From the NCBI RefSeq assembly GCF_017255415.1, contig NZ_JAFJZZ010000001.1, positions 310,001 to 374,000 on the forward strand: a stretch of DNA of 64,000 nucleotides, given 5' to 3'. The DNA comes from Clostridium aminobutyricum (lineage in GTDB: Bacteria > Bacillota > Clostridia > Peptostreptococcales > Anaerovoracaceae). The stretch's first letter is position 1, and every line of letters begins with the position of its first letter. The notes under the pieces were generated by a model. It was not told the DNA's origin and searched no databases. It worked only from the letters and a program-made list of their open reading frames with translations. This document shows positions 40,911 to 50,735 of this stretch, piece by piece. Position numbers and translations under genes: made by a program.

Positions 40911-42335
40911 ATGAAGGCCATCATACCGGCTTTTGACGAGCAGTCTACAAGGCCGCTATATTTACAATTATATGATTATATCAAACAGCAAATATTGCTT
41001 GGAGAGATGACCAATGATGAGAAATTACCCTCATTAAGAATTTTATCCGAAAGTCTCAATCTGAGTATTACGACAATCAATTTAGCCTATAGCCAGCTTC
41101 ACGTAGAAGGATATATTTACAGCAAACCTCAATCGGGCTATTATGTGAGTCCTATTTCTCATGCAATGGGATATGCGCTTAAGGCGGATATCGGGATGCG
41201 TGATGCCGCAAAGGAAGTCTATTCCCTTTTTCCTTTTGATGTGGGGAAAAAAGATGAATCAGCTACCATGCATTACGATTTGTCCTGCTTTGATTTTAAT
41301 AAATGGAAGAAATGTTTGAACAAAGTGTTGACGGAATATCCGCATTTACTGATGTTTGAGAGTGAGCCTCAGGGGGAATTGGCTTTAAGATATGAGATTT
41401 CCAAGTATATCTATCGTTCAAGAGGTGTTATCTGTAATCCGGAACAAATTGTAATCGGAGCCGGTACCCAGCAGATCACCGGACATCTTTGCCTGATTTT
41501 ATCCAAACTGGGTATTAATCACGTGGCAGTGGAAGAACCGGGGTATTTACCCGTAAAAAATATATTTCGTGACAGGGGTTTCGTCATGACACCTGTGGAT
41601 GTAGATAAGGAAGGAATTCACATTTACAAGCTGCCTACCAACATTAAGTCTGCTGTATATGTCAGTCCTTCTAACCAGTTTCCTACAGGGGCGGTGATGC
41701 CGATAGGAAAACGATACGAGCTTCTGGATTGGGCAAATCGCAATGACAGTATTATCATTGAAGATGACTACGACAGCGAATTGCGTTATTTCGGAAAGCC
41801 GGTACCTGCGCTTCAGGGGCTGGATACAAACGAAAGGGTGGTCTATTTAGGCTCCTTTTCATCAACACTGTTTTCCTCCATAAAGATCAGTTATATGGTG
41901 CTGCCTGAAAAAATGGCCGGTCTATTCCAAAGCATCAGCCATGATTATACGCAGACTTGTTCTAAAACAGAACAATTGACATTGGCTTTGTTTATGGAGC
42001 AGGGCCTGTATCAAACCAACCTCAAGAAACTGCGAAATTTGTACTCACAAAAGCTGCAGAAAATTATCAGTGTCATTAATAAACACGGACAAGGGTTTAT
42101 CAAACCGACCAATACAACTTCCGGCATCAATATGATTATTAACGTGAGAAGCAAAAAAACGGCGGAAGAACTCTGTCAAGAGGCAAGGGAGTTTGGGGTT
42201 TCCGCCATGCCGGTTTCTATTTACGCAGATGAACCGCTGGGAGATACGGCGGCGTTGATTTTTTATTACAATCAAATTCCGATGGAAGAAATTGAAAAGA
42301 CCATAAAGCAGCTGATTGAAAAATGGATCGGATAG
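40911..42335 (+). CDS. MocR-type (GntR-HTH plus aminotransferase) regulator
   Basis: The 474-residue protein has an N-terminal GntR winged helix (about 10-75; DEKLPSLRILSESLNLS) joined to a fold-type I aminotransferase domain. The PLP-binding region shows VSPSNQFPTGAVMP and EDDYDSELRY, and the Schiff-base Lys is in SFSSTLFSSIKISYMVLP. MocR proteins sense amino acids or PLP. It is followed 46 bases later by the flavoprotein gene; its target is not evident. Confidence 0.88.
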   Translation: MKAIIPAFDEQSTRPLYLQLYDYIKQQILLGEMTNDEKLPSLRILSESLNLSITTINLAYSQLHVEGYIYSKPQSGYYVSPISHAMGYALKADIGMRDAAKEVYSLFPFDVGKKDESATMHYDLSCFDFNKWKKCLNKVLTEYPHLLMFESEPQGELALRYEISKYIYRSRGVICNPEQIVIGAGTQQITGHLCLILSKLGINHVAVEEPGYLPVKNIFRDRGFVMTPVDVDKEGIHIYKLPTNIKSAVYVSPSNQFPTGAVMPIGKRYELLDWANRNDSIIIEDDYDSELRYFGKPVPALQGLDTNERVVYLGSFSSTLFSSIKISYMVLPEKMAGLFQSISHDYTQTCSKTEQLTLALFMEQGLYQTNLKKLRNLYSQKLQKIISVINKHGQGFIKPTNTTSGINMIINVRSKKTAEELCQEAREFGVSAMPVSIYADEPLGDTAALIFYYNQIPMEEIEKTIKQLIEKWIG

Positions 42336-42381
42336 TGTTTAGCAAGAAGCTTTGGACAGAGAATGGGTGAAAGGAAAGAAT

Positions 42382-43680
42382 GTGGAACAAGAAAATGTAG
42401 TTGATGTGATTGTCGTTGGCGGCGGTGCGGCCGGATTATTTTATGCCGCTGCACTTGGCAGAACTGTAAACGGAGTCCTATTGGAGAAAACAAAATCTGT
42501 AGGGAAAAAGCTGTTGATGTCAGGTGCCGGTCAATGCAATCTCACGCATGGGGGAAGTATCAAGGAGTTCTTAGGACATTATGGCGATAAAGGAAAGCAG
42601 CTTCGAACCGCCTTGTATAAATATAATAATCATTCCGTGATGAACTTCTTTGAAAGCAATGGCGTTCCATTGTTTGAAAGGGAGGACGGGAAAATCTTTC
42701 CGCGGTCGTTAGATGCAAGAGAAGTGTTGGATACCCTTGTGCGATGCGGTGAAAGAAATGGGTTTAAGATAGATTATCATTGCAATGTGGAAAGAATTGA
42801 ATACGACGGACAGGTATATACACTTTTTTGCGGGTCCAACGGCACCGATAAGGGAAAATCGAATACGTACCGGTCTAAAAAAATCGTGATCGCCACAGGG
42901 GGCTGTTCCTATCCTACGACGGGTTCAGATGGAAGGATGTTTGACGTTCTCAAAAAAATGAGGCTGGATATCGTCTCTCCAAAACCTGCATTGGTGCCTG
43001 TCTCTGTGCAGAATTATCCTTACATGGAGTTGTCCGGTATTTCTTTTCCAGAGGTGAAAGTGACTGTTTATGAAGCCTCAGGAAAAGACTTGGGAGTTTC
43101 CAATACACCGAAGAAGCTGCTGGAATATGTGGATGATTTGTTATTGACCCATACGAATTTTTCCGGTCCGGCAATATTGAATATTTCCCGCGCAATATCG
43201 ACGGGAAATAGTTTGTCCGTCAATTATTTGCCGGAGAAAAGACCTGAAGAACTGCTTGCTGAAATGAAGAAAGCGGTATCCGGCAATTCAAAGCAAGTCG
43301 GAACGTTCTTGGCGGAATATGTAAACGCTATCGATCCGAAAAGGCAATTGCCAAAGCGGTTCATCGAACTCCTTTGTCAGCGTGCAGGGATTGAACCGAC
43401 ACAGAAAGCTTCCTCCTTGACAGGAGATCAGATGAAAAAGATCGCCTCTTTGCTGACTAATGATAGGTTTTCTGTGAGCGGAACAGGCGGATTTCAGGTG
43501 GCAATGACAACAGCAGGCGGCGTTTCGCTGGAAGAAGTAGACCTGAAAACCATGGCGTGTAAAAAATATCCGGGATTATATATTATCGGCGAGGCATTGG
43601 ATGTGGACGGCGATACCGGCGGATATAATCTACAATGGGCCTTTTCCAGTGCTTATGTGGCTGGGATGGGTGTAGAATAA
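42382..43680 (+). CDS. HI0933/BaiN-family FAD-dependent oxidoreductase
   Basis: The protein starts with a dinucleotide-binding motif VVGGGAAGLFYAAALG, has SGAGQCNLTHGG typical of this family, and ends with GGVSLEEVDLKTM and EALDVDGDTGGYNLQWAFSSAYVAG. The family includes BaiN, implicated in bile-acid reduction; most members have no known substrate. I chose GTG 42382 because AAAGGAAAG lies 5-13 bases upstream; a TTG at 42352 would add ten residues without a clear ribosome site. Length is then 432. Confidence 0.85.
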   Translation: MEQENVVDVIVVGGGAAGLFYAAALGRTVNGVLLEKTKSVGKKLLMSGAGQCNLTHGGSIKEFLGHYGDKGKQLRTALYKYNNHSVMNFFESNGVPLFEREDGKIFPRSLDAREVLDTLVRCGERNGFKIDYHCNVERIEYDGQVYTLFCGSNGTDKGKSNTYRSKKIVIATGGCSYPTTGSDGRMFDVLKKMRLDIVSPKPALVPVSVQNYPYMELSGISFPEVKVTVYEASGKDLGVSNTPKKLLEYVDDLLLTHTNFSGPAILNISRAISTGNSLSVNYLPEKRPEELLAEMKKAVSGNSKQVGTFLAEYVNAIDPKRQLPKRFIELLCQRAGIEPTQKASSLTGDQMKKIASLLTNDRFSVSGTGGFQVAMTTAGGVSLEEVDLKTMACKKYPGLYIIGEALDVDGDTGGYNLQWAFSSAYVAGMGVE

Positions 43681-43783
43681 AGAATAGACTTTTAATTAGA
43701 GAATTTGAAGAATTTTTTTAACTAGATTAAAGTTGATAATAGATAAGTATATTGAATAGTAAAATACGTTCTCAAGCAAAATT

Positions 43784-43808
43784 CCACATATTTCGTGTGG
43801 TCTTTTTT
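43784..43808 (+). terminator. Terminator downstream of the flavoprotein gene
   Basis: CCACA (43784-43788) pairs with TGTGG (43796-43800), followed by TCTTTTTTG. Short stem but a good T tract. Confidence 0.6.
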
Positions 43809-44021
43809 GTTTACATCCGCCCAAGCTGGGTAAATTTTCTATATCAACATGGTCAATTGACAGTGAATATCTTGGCAATTTTTTTAATTTATAATATTTA
43901 GTTTCAGCTAACGAAGCAATGAAAGCAACCTATCCGGCATCACAATAGTGTTGATATTTCAATTAAATGAGTTGATTGAGACCGAAATTTAAAACAAATA
44001 GACAAACTATATAGTTAAATA

Positions 44022-44050
44022 TTGCCATAGAATTTTTTTAGTGTTAAGAT
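44022..44050 (+). promoter_or_regulatory. Promoter of the chemoreceptor gene
   Basis: TTGCCA (44022-44027), 17 bases, TAAGAT (44045-44050). No sigma-D-type promoter was recognised. Confidence 0.5.
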
Positions 44051-44176
44051 AACTTTTAAGAATAAGGGGATAATGAAGTACATATTGTATTTGGGCATCT
44101 TAATATGTATGGAGTCAGTGATGCAACCCACCATATCTTATAATTTGACAGAATTTGAGTAAAGGGGAATGTACCA

Positions 44177-45916
44177 ATGATCAAGAAAGCAACCATCAAG
44201 ACAAAGCTAGTGTTTTTTTTCGGGTTCCTGATTCTGATAACGGTCCTTATACAAGGACTTGTATCATTTGTTGAACTGACGAAAGCCCATAACTCAGCAA
44301 TTGCAGCAGAGCAGCAAAAGTTTGACGCGGTGATAAAAACTAGTGTTGAAAGCCTAATCAGTGTATTGGATGTAAACCACCAACGATATGTAGACGGTGA
44401 GATAACACACGATGAAGAAATGGCAGCCGCTAAAAAGATTGTACGTGATACCAGATATAACGGCGGAGACGGATATTTCTGGGCGGATTTAGAAGACGGC
44501 ACTTGTATTGTACATATGAACGCCAAATATGAGGGTCAACAACGCTATAATGTAAAAGACTTAGAAGGAAACTATTATATTCAAAATGTAATCAAAGCCG
44601 GTAATCAAAAAGGCGGCGAGTTTACGGAATTTTATTTCACCAAACCCGACAAGGAAGGCAGCTTTAAGAAACGAGCATTTACGGAAAAATATGAGCCGTA
44701 TGGGTGGTATATCAGTACCGGTAATTATTATGAGGATATCGAAAAAACGATCAGCCACTATCAGGTGGCCAAGCAGATTTCTTTAATCGGCATTCTGATA
44801 TGTGGTATTGTTATGGGCGCATTGGGAATCGTAGCGATGACTATTATGGCTGGGCGAATGACAAAACGCTTAAAGATCACTACTCAACGCTTGGCCTTGC
44901 TCAGTCAGGGGGATTTACATTCGCCGGTTCCCGAGATAGCAAGCGGAGATGAACTGGAAACCTTGTCTTTGGCGACGAAACAAACGGTTGACAACTTAAG
45001 CAATATTCTTCATGATATCGATAACACGATGAAAAACTTTTCCGATGGGAATTTTATTTTACAATCCAAAGCGGATTATCAGGGTGATTTGTCTGGCATT
45101 AACGATTCTATTCATAAGTTTTCCGTTAATATTTCAAGCACCTTATCTCAAATCAATACTTCTTCGGATGAAGTAGCACGTGGATCTGATCAAGTGGCCG
45201 CAGGATCACAGACATTGGCACAAGGTGCTACGGAACAAACAGCGGCTATACAGGAATTGTCCAATTTTGTAAGTGATATGACGGTCAACATTCAACAGAC
45301 TTCTAAAGATGCGGAACAAGCGAAGAAGATTGCGGATGAAGCCAGTGCCTCTTCTTCTCAAGGGAAACAGCAGATGCAGAAAATGATAGAAGCCATGGAT
45401 AAGATCAGCTATGCTTCCAGTGAAATCGGAAAAATCATTAAAACCATTGATGACATAGCATTTCAAACCAATATTCTGGCTTTAAATGCAGCGGTTGAAG
45501 CAGCACGTGCCGGAGAAGCCGGCAAAGGCTTTGCCGTTGTAGCCGATGAAGTTCGAAATCTTGCGGGTAAATCGGCGGAAAGTGCAAAAAACACATCTGA
45601 ACTGATCGAACACTCGATGACTGCAATTTCCAACGGTACGTCAATCGTTTCCGAAACAGCAGAGTCTTTAAATGATATCATTTCAAGTTCTGAAAAATCT
45701 TCGGAAGTGATTCAGCATATTGCAGATGCAGCTATTGTGCAGGAAAAGGCGATTGAAGAGGTCAACTCCAGACTTACACAAGTATCTGAAGTGATCCAGT
45801 TAAACAGTGCCACTGCGGAAGAAAGTGCCGCATTAAGCGAAGAGATGTCGGCTCAGGCTGCGATGTTAAAAGAACTGATCCAACATTTCAAATTTAATGA
45901 GGGAGAAGTAATGTAA
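44177..45916 (+). CDS. Methyl-accepting chemotaxis protein with single Cache domain
   Basis: The 579-residue receptor has an N-terminal membrane segment (about 12-32), an extracellular sCache_2-type domain ([10 protein letters not shown], then [10 protein letters not shown] and [17 protein letters not shown]), a second membrane segment (about 203-225), a HAMP domain and a long coiled-coil signalling domain. The hairpin tip is [21 protein letters not shown] at about residues 425-445, within the conserved methylation helices. Cache domains of this type bind small organic acids or amino acids. A strong terminator follows. Confidence 0.95.
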   Translation: MIKKATIKTKLVFFFGFLILITVLIQGLVSFVELTKAHNSAIAAEQQKFDAVIKTSVESLISVLDVNHQRYVDGEITHDEEMAAAKKIVRDTRYNGGDGYFWADLEDGTCIVHMNAKYEGQQRYNVKDLEGNYYIQNVIKAGNQKGGEFTEFYFTKPDKEGSFKKRAFTEKYEPYGWYISTGNYYEDIEKTISHYQVAKQISLIGILICGIVMGALGIVAMTIMAGRMTKRLKITTQRLALLSQGDLHSPVPEIASGDELETLSLATKQTVDNLSNILHDIDNTMKNFSDGNFILQSKADYQGDLSGINDSIHKFSVNISSTLSQINTSSDEVARGSDQVAAGSQTLAQGATEQTAAIQELSNFVSDMTVNIQQTSKDAEQAKKIADEASASSSQGKQQMQKMIEAMDKISYASSEIGKIIKTIDDIAFQTNILALNAAVEAARAGEAGKGFAVVADEVRNLAGKSAESAKNTSELIEHSMTAISNGTSIVSETAESLNDIISSSEKSSEVIQHIADAAIVQEKAIEEVNSRLTQVSEVIQLNSATAEESAALSEEMSAQAAMLKELIQHFKFNEGEVM

Positions 45917-45940
45917 CCGTGGAGCATGGTTATAGATAAT

Positions 45941-45980
45941 AAAAGCCCGCCGAGGAGTATAACCTCGGCGGGCTTTTATT
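45941..45980 (+). terminator. Strong terminator after the chemoreceptor gene
   Basis: A perfect 15-bp GC-rich stem (45941-45955 with 45963-45977) with a 7-base loop and T tail. Its A-rich left flank lets it work in both directions. Confidence 0.9.
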
Positions 45981-46080
45981 CAAGTGGAGTGACGAAGCCA
46001 CATTTATATATAAAATTTGTAATTTGTACGGCTATTCATTATAATGAAAAAAAGTTAGTGTAAAGCTTCATCCCATATGA

Positions 46081-46206
46081 AGCCAGGAACTATTAGAATT
46101 ATTAAAACAGGCAGGGTTTTCTAAAGTAGAATTTTTTGGGAGCTTTAAAAAAGAAGAATTTAAGCCGTTAGAGTCGATGCCTTTAATAGTGATCGCAAGC
46201 AAATAA
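46081..46206 (+). pseudogene. C-terminal remnant of a SAM-dependent methyltransferase
   Basis: The frame from 46081 to the stop at 46206 encodes LLKQAGFSKVEFFGSF and ends PLIVIASK, the usual last strand region of class I methyltransferases (AGF followed by a hydrophobic strand and a terminal VIAxK). It has no start codon and is preceded by a TGA stop in frame. A good promoter (TTGTAA 46017-46022, TATAAT 46040-46045) stands in front, so most of the gene appears to have been deleted between promoter and 3' end. Confidence 0.5.
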
Positions 46207-46268
46207 AGAGGTATCGTGTTGCTGTTTCTGCAAAATGGTGATAATTGCAGGGGAAGAAGGAGAAACGA

Positions 46269-47165
46269 ATGGATACTAAAAAATATGAAGTTTTACTCCA
46301 TACCATCGATAAAGGAAGCTTTATCAAGACCTGTGAGGACATGGGATATACCCAGTCCGGCATTACCCACATGATGAATAGCCTGGAGAATGAGATTGGG
46401 TTTTCGCTTTTGCAAAGAAGCAATAAAGGAGTGCAGCTGACGCCGGAAGGAAAGCAGGTACTCCCTACGATACGGGAACTGGTGAAACTCAACGATAAAC
46501 TGAATCAGGAATTTGATCTAATTAAAGGACTGGAGACCGGTAAAGTTCGGATCGGCAGCTTTGTTACAGTGGCCAGTGTTTGGCTGCCGCGAGTGATTCA
46601 GACTTTTCAGGAAAGATATCCAGGTATTCAAATTGAACTTTTCGAAGAAAACAGTATATGGCGCTTGGAGGAATGGCTGCAGGAAGGTTTTATCGACATA
46701 TGCTTTTTCAGCAAACAGCCTTATCATAATTTTGAATGGATTGACTTGAAAAAAGATCCGTATTTAGCGGTACTGCCGGCGAATCATCCTTTCGCAAAAC
46801 TGAATCAGGTACCGGTAGAGGCTTTTGTGGGAGAATCCTTTCTCATGTTTCGGTCTTTAGATGGGCCGGACCGGGATATAAGCAGATATTTCGAGAGGAA
46901 TGGAATACCGTTAAAATCTAAGTACTCTTGCAGTTCGGATTTTTCCGTTGTGTTTATGATCGAACATAATTTGGGAATCAGTATGATCCCCGAACTGATC
47001 TTGGAGAAAATTCTTCACAGCCAAATCATCAATGTGGTGACAAAACCGTTGTTTCCTCATGTATATCGTCAGCTGGGATTGGCCGTTCGTTCTTTTCAAA
47101 ATATTTCTCCGGCTATGGAACGATTTATCAAATGTACCAAGGATGTTTTGCTGGGGGAGGAATAG
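46269..47165 (+). CDS. LysR-family regulator next to the glycyl radical enzyme
   Basis: The product has 298 residues from ATG 46269 (site AAGGAG): an N-terminal winged helix (SFIKTCEDMGYTQSGITHMMNSLE) and a periplasmic-binding-like effector domain. It is encoded in the same direction as the glycyl radical enzyme, 158 bases upstream, with symmetrical half-sites in between. The likely role, inferred from position, is activation of the enzyme operon in the presence of its substrate. Confidence 0.88.
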   Translation: MDTKKYEVLLHTIDKGSFIKTCEDMGYTQSGITHMMNSLENEIGFSLLQRSNKGVQLTPEGKQVLPTIRELVKLNDKLNQEFDLIKGLETGKVRIGSFVTVASVWLPRVIQTFQERYPGIQIELFEENSIWRLEEWLQEGFIDICFFSKQPYHNFEWIDLKKDPYLAVLPANHPFAKLNQVPVEAFVGESFLMFRSLDGPDRDISRYFERNGIPLKSKYSCSSDFSVVFMIEHNLGISMIPELILEKILHSQIINVVTKPLFPHVYRQLGLAVRSFQNISPAMERFIKCTKDVLLGEE

Positions 47166-47182
47166 AAACAGTTGAAAAAACG

Positions 47183-47257
47183 TTAGTATTAAAAATACTA
47201 ATAATCAATATGAAGAAGACGCGTTTTACTAAGTAATCGAAATTTTAGTAATATTAT
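47183..47257 (+). promoter_or_regulatory. Candidate LysR-type operator and promoter of the glycyl radical enzyme operon
   Basis: TTAGTATT (47183-47190) and AATACTAA (47194-47201) form a perfect inverted repeat with a 3-base spacer. A second pair, TTACTAA (47226-47232) and TTAGTAA (47245-47251), lies downstream and ends at a TATTAT -10 (47252-47257) that has no good -35. Two sites, one just upstream of a weak promoter, is the usual layout of a LysR-activated gene. Confidence 0.5.
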
Positions 47258-47323
47258 GATAAAGAGAGCATCTGGAGAAACATATCTTAAATCCCGTGTT
47301 TAATTGAGAGGAGAATCTTTATT

Positions 47324-49687
47324 ATGATGACAGAACGCGTTAGAAAGCTAAAGCAAATACAAAATAGTGTAAAGCCAAGCTTGAGTGCAGAAAGGGCAAG
47401 GCTTGCTACGGAAGCTATTGAACAATATGCAGCAGAGCCTCCGGTACTTCAAAAAGCCTATATGTTAGCGCATATTTTGAAAAATATGACGATCTTTATG
47501 CAGGAAGGCGAATTGATTGTAGCGAATCATACGGATAAGCCACGCTGTGCTCCGGTTTTCCCGGAATACAATTCAGAATGGATTATAGAACAAATTGATG
47601 ATTTTGCAACTAGACCAAGTGACCCTCTTGTATTGCTGGAGGAAGACAAAAAAGAATTACTTCAGATTTTGCCTAAATGGAAAGACAGAAGCTTTGACCA
47701 AATAGTCGCACGGCATTTGCCTGAACACACAAAAAAATCGGAAACCAGCGGTGTCTTTACAATCGGCAATAGAGATTGCGGAACAGGGCATCTTACCCCA
47801 GACTACTACAATCTTTTAAGGAACGGATTAAATTACTATAAAGAAAAGTGCCGGAAAAAAATTGAAGAGACAGAAATTGACTCTCCTGAAACACAGGCGA
47901 AGGTGGATTTCTGGAACTCCGTTATTATTACCATTGATGCAGCAGGCGAATTGGCAAAACGTTACAGCGAATTAGCAGCTAAATTAGCGGCAGAAGAAAC
48001 GGATTCAATCCGGAAACAAGAATTATTAGAAATCAGTGAAGTCTGTAAAAATGTACCGTTAAACCCAGCAAAGACCTTTATGGAAGCCGTACAGTTTGTA
48101 TGGTTCGTACACATTATCATCAGCATTGAGGCAAACGGTCACGGTACTTCATTCCACCGATTTGACCAGTATATCAATGATTTTTATGTAAAAGATTCAG
48201 CCGAAGGACGTATCACAGAAGAAAAAGCGATAGAAATCTTACAATGCTTCTTTATCAAGGTGACAGATATCATCAAGCTTCGTGATAAGTTCTATAGTGA
48301 ATCCTTTGCAGGATATCCGATTTGGCAGAATATTATTATCGGAGGACAAACAGCAGACGGAAAAGATGCAACCAATGAGACTTCTTTCTTAGTTCTGAAA
48401 GCGAACCGTGGTGTTCAGACTTCCCAGCCTACAGCTTCTGTACGTTACTTTGACGGCATTTCAGAAGAACTGATGGAAGAATCATTAAAAATGATTCAGG
48501 AAGGATTAGCTACACCGGCATTCTTCAATGATAACTTGGTTGTGCCGATGGTTATGGAGAAAATGGGAGCATCTATCGAGGAAGCAAGAAACTGGGGAAT
48601 CCAGGGTTGCGTTCAGCCATGTGTAGCAGGATGCTCTGATGGTCGTCCGACTGTAGGATACGTAAATCTCTTGAAGTGTGTAGAACTGGCTCTACATAAT
48701 GGTGTAAATCCAGTGGATGGTGAACAGCTTGGACCAAAAACAGGAGAACTTAGCACCTTAGATAGCTTAGAAAAATTGACAAAGGCATTTAATACACAAA
48801 TTGATTATTTTGTAGATTTAATGCTAAAAGGCTTTAATGTAGTAGGTTCTATGCATGCAAATCGTGAACCGGTATCCTTTGCATCCATGACAATTAATGA
48901 TTGTATTGCAAAAGGAAAATCGGTACAGCACGGCGGAGCCAGATATTCCGAATCCGGAGCATTTATTTGTGGTATCGGAAATGCAGCTGATGCATTGGCC
49001 GCCATTGATACTTTAGTATTTAAGAAGAAAGTATTTGATATGAATCAGTTGATGGATGCATTGCATTCAAACTTTGAAGGAAAAGAAGACATTCGTCTTA
49101 CTCTTTTAAATAAGGCGCCAAAGTATGGAAACGATGATGACTACGTGGACGCGATTGCAGCCGGCATTGTTAAACACTATAGCGAAAGCTTATCCAGATA
49201 CCGTGATTCCAGAGGCGGAAAGTATGTCGTTGTAGTAGAATCTCAGTCCATGAACGTATCTCAAGGAAAGTGTGTTTTAGCTTCTGCGGACGGAAGATTT
49301 GCCGGAGAAGCATTGAACGATAACTGCTCTCCTGTAATGGGAAGAGACGTAAGCGGTCCGACAGCAGCTGTTAAATCCGTTGCGAAACTGGATCAAAAGA
49401 ATGCAAAGGATGGTTGCTTATTTAATATTCGATTTGAACCTAGAAGCATCCAAGGGGACAAAGGCCGAGAAATCTTAAGAAGCGTGGTGCAGACCTATTT
49501 TGATAATATGGGAGAACATATTCAAATTAACGTCGTAAACAATGAAACCCTTAGAGCGGCTCAGAAAGAACCCGAAAAATATCGTGACCTCTTAGTGCGT
49601 GTAGCTGGATACCTTGCTTACTTTACTGAACTGGATAAAAATGTACAGGATAATGTAATTTCAAGAACAGCGCATACACCAAATTAG
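47324..49687 (+). CDS. Glycyl radical enzyme (pyruvate formate-lyase family) with Cys-Val-Gln active site
   Basis: The 787-residue protein has the PFL-like domain and the C-terminal glycine-radical domain, with RVAGY placing the radical at Gly762. The active-site loop reads GCVQPC, with the thiyl Cys at 429. Dehydratases and C-N or C-S lyases of this family usually have Cys-x-Glu, the Glu being the general base; here residue 431 is Gln. Other parts resemble the glycerol/propanediol dehydratase branch (GHLTPDYYNLL, GHGTSFHRFDQY). No aldehyde dehydrogenase or microcompartment gene is nearby. Substrate not assigned. Confidence 0.88.
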   Translation: MMTERVRKLKQIQNSVKPSLSAERARLATEAIEQYAAEPPVLQKAYMLAHILKNMTIFMQEGELIVANHTDKPRCAPVFPEYNSEWIIEQIDDFATRPSDPLVLLEEDKKELLQILPKWKDRSFDQIVARHLPEHTKKSETSGVFTIGNRDCGTGHLTPDYYNLLRNGLNYYKEKCRKKIEETEIDSPETQAKVDFWNSVIITIDAAGELAKRYSELAAKLAAEETDSIRKQELLEISEVCKNVPLNPAKTFMEAVQFVWFVHIIISIEANGHGTSFHRFDQYINDFYVKDSAEGRITEEKAIEILQCFFIKVTDIIKLRDKFYSESFAGYPIWQNIIIGGQTADGKDATNETSFLVLKANRGVQTSQPTASVRYFDGISEELMEESLKMIQEGLATPAFFNDNLVVPMVMEKMGASIEEARNWGIQGCVQPCVAGCSDGRPTVGYVNLLKCVELALHNGVNPVDGEQLGPKTGELSTLDSLEKLTKAFNTQIDYFVDLMLKGFNVVGSMHANREPVSFASMTINDCIAKGKSVQHGGARYSESGAFICGIGNAADALAAIDTLVFKKKVFDMNQLMDALHSNFEGKEDIRLTLLNKAPKYGNDDDYVDAIAAGIVKHYSESLSRYRDSRGGKYVVVVESQSMNVSQGKCVLASADGRFAGEALNDNCSPVMGRDVSGPTAAVKSVAKLDQKNAKDGCLFNIRFEPRSIQGDKGREILRSVVQTYFDNMGEHIQINVVNNETLRAAQKEPEKYRDLLVRVAGYLAYFTELDKNVQDNVISRTAHTPN

Positions 49688-50616
49688 TGGATAACATGAA
49701 TAAGGTCAACTATATAGGAGGATTGCAACGTTTTTCTACGGAAGATGGCCCAGGCATACGCACAACGATATTTTTTAAAGGGTGTCCCTTATCTTGTGCG
49801 TGGTGCCATAATCCGGAATTGTTCAGTGCATCGTTTTATCTTCACTACAAAAAAAATAAATGTATTGTATGCGGTCATTGTATAGGAGTCTGTCCTGTGA
49901 ATGCCATATCCGCAGGAGATCATGAAATTGTCATCGACAGAGAAAAGTGTATAGCATGTAGAAAATGTATTGAAATATGCTGCTCTGGCGCATTATATAC
50001 AAAGTCCAATGAATACAGTTTGGAGGATTTAATCGCTGAAATTGAAAAGGATAAAGAATTCTTTGATCATTCAGGCGGTGGAATCACTTTAAGCGGTGGT
50101 GAAGTTTTAGCAAACAGCGAGTATGCAATTAACGTGGCGAAAGAAGTGAAGAAGAGAAAGATATCTGTAGCAGTTGAAACAAGTGGATTTGGCAAATACG
50201 AAGAGTTACATGCATTAGCAGAAATCTGTGACGATATTCTCTTTGATATAAAGCATATGGATTCAGAGCTGCATAAAAAGTATACAGGTGTTTCCACAGA
50301 AGTGATTCTGAATAACCTTGAAAAACTTGCTACAGATCTGAGTATCCGAAAGAAAATAACGATTCGAGTACCATTTATTCACAAGGTTAATGACAGTGAG
50401 GAAAATGTGGAACGGCTTTGCGATTTCATGATTGCACATGGACTAAAGAAAGTAAACGTTTTGCCTTATCATAATATGGGCATATCGAAAAGCAGAGAAA
50501 TAGGGATTGAGCAGGAAGAATTTGAGACCCCGCCTGATGAGGTATTGATGAGGACAAAAGAACAATTCCTGAAAAGAGGCATACAGGTAGAAATTCTCGG
50601 CATGGCGGATGAATAA
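49687..50616 (+). CDS. Glycyl-radical-enzyme activating enzyme (radical SAM)
   Basis: The 309-residue enzyme puts the radical on the neighbouring glycyl radical enzyme. It has the radical SAM motif CPLSCAWC (C33, C37, C40) and an inserted ferredoxin-like domain with two clusters (C59-C69 and C88-C98), as in activases of dehydratase-type enzymes but not in PFL activase. The GTG start overlaps the last base of the upstream stop, so the pair is translationally coupled; an ATG at 49696 is the alternative. Confidence 0.92.
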   Translation: MDNMNKVNYIGGLQRFSTEDGPGIRTTIFFKGCPLSCAWCHNPELFSASFYLHYKKNKCIVCGHCIGVCPVNAISAGDHEIVIDREKCIACRKCIEICCSGALYTKSNEYSLEDLIAEIEKDKEFFDHSGGGITLSGGEVLANSEYAINVAKEVKKRKISVAVETSGFGKYEELHALAEICDDILFDIKHMDSELHKKYTGVSTEVILNNLEKLATDLSIRKKITIRVPFIHKVNDSEENVERLCDFMIAHGLKKVNVLPYHNMGISKSREIGIEQEEFETPPDEVLMRTKEQFLKRGIQVEILGMADE

Positions 50617-50669
50617 CAAGGCCTGAATTTCAGAAAAGAACGGTATCAGAAATAAATAAGGCAGGAGAG

Positions 50670-50709
50670 AATACTCCCGACAAAGTATAGTTGAAGGGAG
50701 TATTTTCGT
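50670..50709 (+). terminator. Terminator after the activase gene
   Basis: AATACTCCC (50670-50678) pairs perfectly with GGGAGTATT (50696-50704), with a short T-rich tail. It lies between two converging units. Confidence 0.55.
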
Positions 50710-50735
50710 AATTCCGTAAAAAAGAGAAATGAGGA

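Larger units (their letters stand above)
43681..44176. other. Non-coding gap before the chemoreceptor gene
   Basis: This 496-base AT-rich stretch holds a terminator (43784-43808) and a promoter (44022-44050), listed separately. A 29-codon frame at 44073-44162 starts with ATG after AAGGGG but lacks any recognisable feature. I see no RNA motif or repeat in the remainder. Confidence 0.5.

Noticed and set aside
44073-44162. 29-codon frame before the chemoreceptor gene
   Set aside because: The AAGGGG site is very close to the ATG, the product has no recognisable feature, and it fits a leader region equally well.
47324-49687. Assignment as trans-4-hydroxyproline dehydratase (HypD) or choline TMA-lyase (CutC)
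   Set aside because: Both have Cys-x-Glu at the active site, and their usual partner genes (proC, or microcompartment genes) are absent here.
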